64,000 nucleotides of DNA from assembly GCF_002240225.1 (NCBI RefSeq), contig NZ_CP022584.1:1984001-2048000 (forward strand), in the 5' to 3' direction. Source of the DNA: Paenibacillus physcomitrellae (GTDB lineage Bacteria > Bacillota > Bacilli > Paenibacillales > Paenibacillaceae). This document shows, in pieces, positions 61,948 through 64,000 of this stretch (position 1 is its first letter; the number at the start of each line of letters is the position of its first letter). The notes under the pieces were generated by a model. It made no database searches. It had not been told where the DNA came from and worked only from the letters and a program-made list of their open reading frames with translations. Both the position numbers and the translations under genes were made by a program.

Positions 61948-62988
61948 TCAGCTTGTTCGGGTCAACAGCACCTGTACCGCATGTTCAAAATCGGCGGCGC
62001 TTTTGTCCCAGGTGAAATGATATGAATCGGCTTGGCCTGTAGCGGCAAGCTGTGAACGAAGCACAGGATCTACAATCAGGCGGGAAATGTCTTCACCGAG
62101 CCGATTCTCATAGCGGTAAGACATCAGGCAATTGACCTCGGGACGGCAATAATCGGCATTCCCGCCTGAATATAAGGTGACCAAAGACGCACCACAGCGC
62201 ATCGCTTCCAGCCCCGGCAGGCCGCCCGCATCATAAACGCTTGAACTGACAAAGATATCCGTCATGTTGTACAGATATCTCAGTTCCGTATCATCCGCCG
62301 GCGTAACGATCCGGAACAAACCGTTTGCTCCAAGCTGCTGCAGCTCCGGTGACCCTTCATATTCCGCCGGCGGGCAGATAAGGTTAATATCCACGTCCGG
62401 GTACTGATGTTTAACTCTTGCCAGCTCATACAGCAAATATTCCTGATCCCTGTGCCAGGAGAAGCTTGGGGTTACACTGCGGACAACAGCCGTAATACGA
62501 AGACCCGGAGCAAGCTGATTCCGGAAATTCATATTATGGAAAAAGCTGCTGACGCCCACAGGCACAATCATGCCGCCGATCCCATGAATGATTTGAATCA
62601 GCTGCTGCTCCCAGCGCGACAAAACGAGCAGATGCTCCGTCATAGAATAGGTAGGAAAAGAGGCAAAGTTGTCGCTTAGAAAAACAGGCTCGTAACATAA
62701 GGCTAACCGGACATGAACCCCTTTGCCCTGGGTGCTGGCTTCGGCCGCCGGATATACGGTTGTGTAGAAATTGGATACGATCACATCCGCATTTGGAAAA
62801 TCTTCAGCCTTCAGCACACTTTGCTCCACCCGGTGCACCCTGGACGATATGGCGTATTCAACCACACCCTGAGCCGGCATGACGAGGGTAACCTCGTGGC
62901 CTCTTGCCGACAGCCAGTTCGTCAGTTCGGCAAGCATCCGCTGCGCCCCTCCCTGGCATAAAGTCAATACGGGAAAAGTAAAACGCAT
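61948..62988 (-). CDS. Glycosyltransferase, GT4-like
   Basis: A 346-residue GT-B enzyme. The N-terminus MRFTFPVLTLCQGGAQRML has the Gly-rich loop, followed by ELTNWLSARGHEVTLVMP. The donor-site region is FVSSSVYDAGGLPGLEAMRCGASLVTLYSGG with the expected Glu. AGGAGG precedes the ATG. It follows the methyltransferase gene by about 36 bases on the same strand, and the small unknown gene follows it. Confidence 0.9.
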   Translation of the reverse strand: MRFTFPVLTLCQGGAQRMLAELTNWLSARGHEVTLVMPAQGVVEYAISSRVHRVEQSVLKAEDFPNADVIVSNFYTTVYPAAEASTQGKGVHVRLALCYEPVFLSDNFASFPTYSMTEHLLVLSRWEQQLIQIIHGIGGMIVPVGVSSFFHNMNFRNQLAPGLRITAVVRSVTPSFSWHRDQEYLLYELARVKHQYPDVDINLICPPAEYEGSPELQQLGANGLFRIVTPADDTELRYLYNMTDIFVSSSVYDAGGLPGLEAMRCGASLVTLYSGGNADYCRPEVNCLMSYRYENRLGEDISRLIVDPVLRSQLAATGQADSYHFTWDKSAADFEHAVQVLLTRTS

Positions 62989-63024
62989 CTTAAGCCCCCT
63001 CCTCCTGATCGGTTAACGCTATCC

Positions 63025-63615
63025 TCATTTATCTTTAATGATTTTGTACGCAAGAATCGCATCCACCGGAGGTGCATTCTCGCCGAAAGCCGCACGGAAG
63101 GAAGCATTTTGGGCGTTATGAAAACCTTTAAGCACGATCACCCTGTATCCGCGCTGCATGAACTCTTCCGGCTCCCAGCCGCTTTGATGAGTTTGGAACT
63201 TCTCGCCCTTCAGCCCGTAGTTATCCAGACTTTCCTGTGGAAAGAATCCTCTCGGCGTAAAAATAACCACCCGCTGCCGGGCAATTTTCTCGGCGGCACT
63301 CAGCACTTTCCGCGCATCCCCCTTGGAAAGATGCTCAAGCGAATCAATCAGCGCGACAGCATCGACGGACCGCGGCATCAGCAGCGAACCGATTTGACGG
63401 GCATCCGCCACAATCGGCAGCACAAAAGCCGAGGTTTTGCGCAGATTCTCCAGATAAGGACGATGAATATCCATAGCCACAATGATATTACAGTCATAAT
63501 GGTCCCACAGGAGGCCCAATCCGCAGCCAACATCCAGCACGGATCCGCAATAACGGAACTGCTGCCGGAGCAGCGAAATGAAATTGGCGTTGTAAACTTC
63601 CTTATACAGGTTCAA
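63025..63615 (-). CDS. Class I SAM-dependent methyltransferase of the glycan cluster
   Basis: A 196-residue methyltransferase with the SAM motif VLDVGCGLGLLWDHY, the acidic IIVAMDIHRPYL, and DAVALIDSLEHLSKGD. The start is a TTG at 63615 behind GGGGGAGG; the longer frame to 63777 overlaps the epimerase gene and is not protein-like. It resembles sugar or polysaccharide methyltransferases by context only. It lies 28 bases after the epimerase stop. Confidence 0.87.
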   Translation of the reverse strand: MNLYKEVYNANFISLLRQQFRYCGSVLDVGCGLGLLWDHYDCNIIVAMDIHRPYLENLRKTSAFVLPIVADARQIGSLLMPRSVDAVALIDSLEHLSKGDARKVLSAAEKIARQRVVIFTPRGFFPQESLDNYGLKGEKFQTHQSGWEPEEFMQRGYRVIVLKGFHNAQNASFRAAFGENAPPVDAILAYKIIKDK

Positions 63616-63643
63616 GCTTTCCTCCCCCTTTCGCCTTTTGGGC

Positions 63644-64000
63644 TTAACGCAGCCCGCTGCGCCAGTAAGCAACAATATCTTGAACCGACTTCTCCCAGGA
63701 TACGGTTGGCTTAAATCCCAGCTTGATGAGCTCCTCAGGCCCCTGCATCTCCTCTGACGAAGGAACCGGAGAGGCATCCCCTTCTTCTATCGTTACAGGA
63801 ACTCGGGCCAGGCGGCTGAAGCTGTCCGCGGTTTCCCGCAATGTGCGTTCCCTGCCTGAGCAAATCGGATAAATTACGCGGCTTCGCCCAACCTTGAGCA
63901 GAAGCTCATAGGCCAGAACCGCGTCCCTTATATCCAGAAAATCACGGCGTTCAAGGCCCGAGGACAAGCGGAACGGGCGGCCGGTGTAGGTCTGCTCTTC
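63644..64000 (-). CDS. NAD-dependent epimerase/dehydratase, C-terminal part only
   Basis: The frame is open to the window edge and encodes at least 118 residues. The sequence (PFRLSSGLERRDFLDIRDAV ... PICSGRERTLRE ... KLGFKPTVSWEKSVQDIVAYW) is typical of the C-terminus of extended short-chain dehydrogenases such as UDP- or GDP-sugar epimerases. The N-terminal NAD-binding fold lies outside the window. First visible gene of the minus-strand glycan operon. Confidence 0.85.
   Translation of the reverse strand, partial: EEQTYTGRPFRLSSGLERRDFLDIRDAVLAYELLLKVGRSRVIYPICSGRERTLRETADSFSRLARVPVTIEEGDASPVPSSEEMQGPEELIKLGFKPTVSWEKSVQDIVAYWRSGLR

Overview
The window reads as chromosome of a spore-forming Bacillales bacterium, most likely Paenibacillus or a close relative. 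Support comes from the gene order tig-clpP-clpX-ispG-lonB, the spore genes gerE and gerM, a YhcN/YlaJ-type spore lipoprotein, strong Shine-Dalgarno sites with frequent TTG/GTG starts, and many lipoprotein-anchored ABC binding proteins. No prophage, transposase, CRISPR array, rRNA or toxin-antitoxin pair was seen.

Layout. 1-6.9 kb (minus strand): protein quality control and isoprenoid genes (lonB truncated by the window edge, ispG, clpX, clpP, tig, and a YsoA-like gene that may use an ATT start). 7-9.8 kb: tRNA-Arg(TCT), a lipoprotein with a duplicated domain, a redoxin and a glutathione peroxidase. 9.9-15.7 kb: a five-gene oligopeptide ABC importer. 16-22.9 kb: a BmrCD-like heterodimeric exporter, a PilZ-like protein, and an ABC-2 exporter with its own TetR regulator and a clear promoter/operator. 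22.9-25.3 kb: a TcyABC-like cystine importer. 25.4-29.3 kb: a TetR/DHA2 drug-efflux pair with two operators, and another MFS exporter. 29.4-33 kb: a MacAB/YknXYZ-like tripartite exporter. 33.2-36.7 kb: a PAP2 protein, a second identical tRNA-Arg(TCT), a small unknown protein and an asparagine synthetase. 36.9-40.6 kb: rdgB-rph-gerM and a PgpA-like gene. 40.7-45.5 kb: an MBL hydrolase with a methyltransferase, a membrane-anchored foldase and an M20 peptidase. 46-50.2 kb: a HAD phosphatase next to mtlD, then gerE and glpK. 50.4-55.5 kb: DoxX and a Fur-box-controlled EfeM-EfeB-EfeU iron system. 55.6-59.1 kb: a MarR gene and an RpiR-nagB-nagA operon with two perfect operator palindromes. 59.2-64 kb: a spore lipoprotein and the start of a glycan-modification cluster (two glycosyltransferases, a small unknown, a methyltransferase, an epimerase truncated by the edge).

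The most unusual signals are: a structured repeat downstream of both tRNA-Arg genes, with hairpins that covary and, at one locus, a duplicated tRNA 3' end; a HAD-phosphatase/MtlD pair without mannitol transport genes, which may be a mannitol-synthesis module; tandem helical ectodomain repeats in the iron permease that resemble its partner EfeM; long low-complexity insertions inside three envelope or spore proteins; and several well-formed promoter/operator arrangements that predict regulation. All calls come from reading the sequence; no database search was run.
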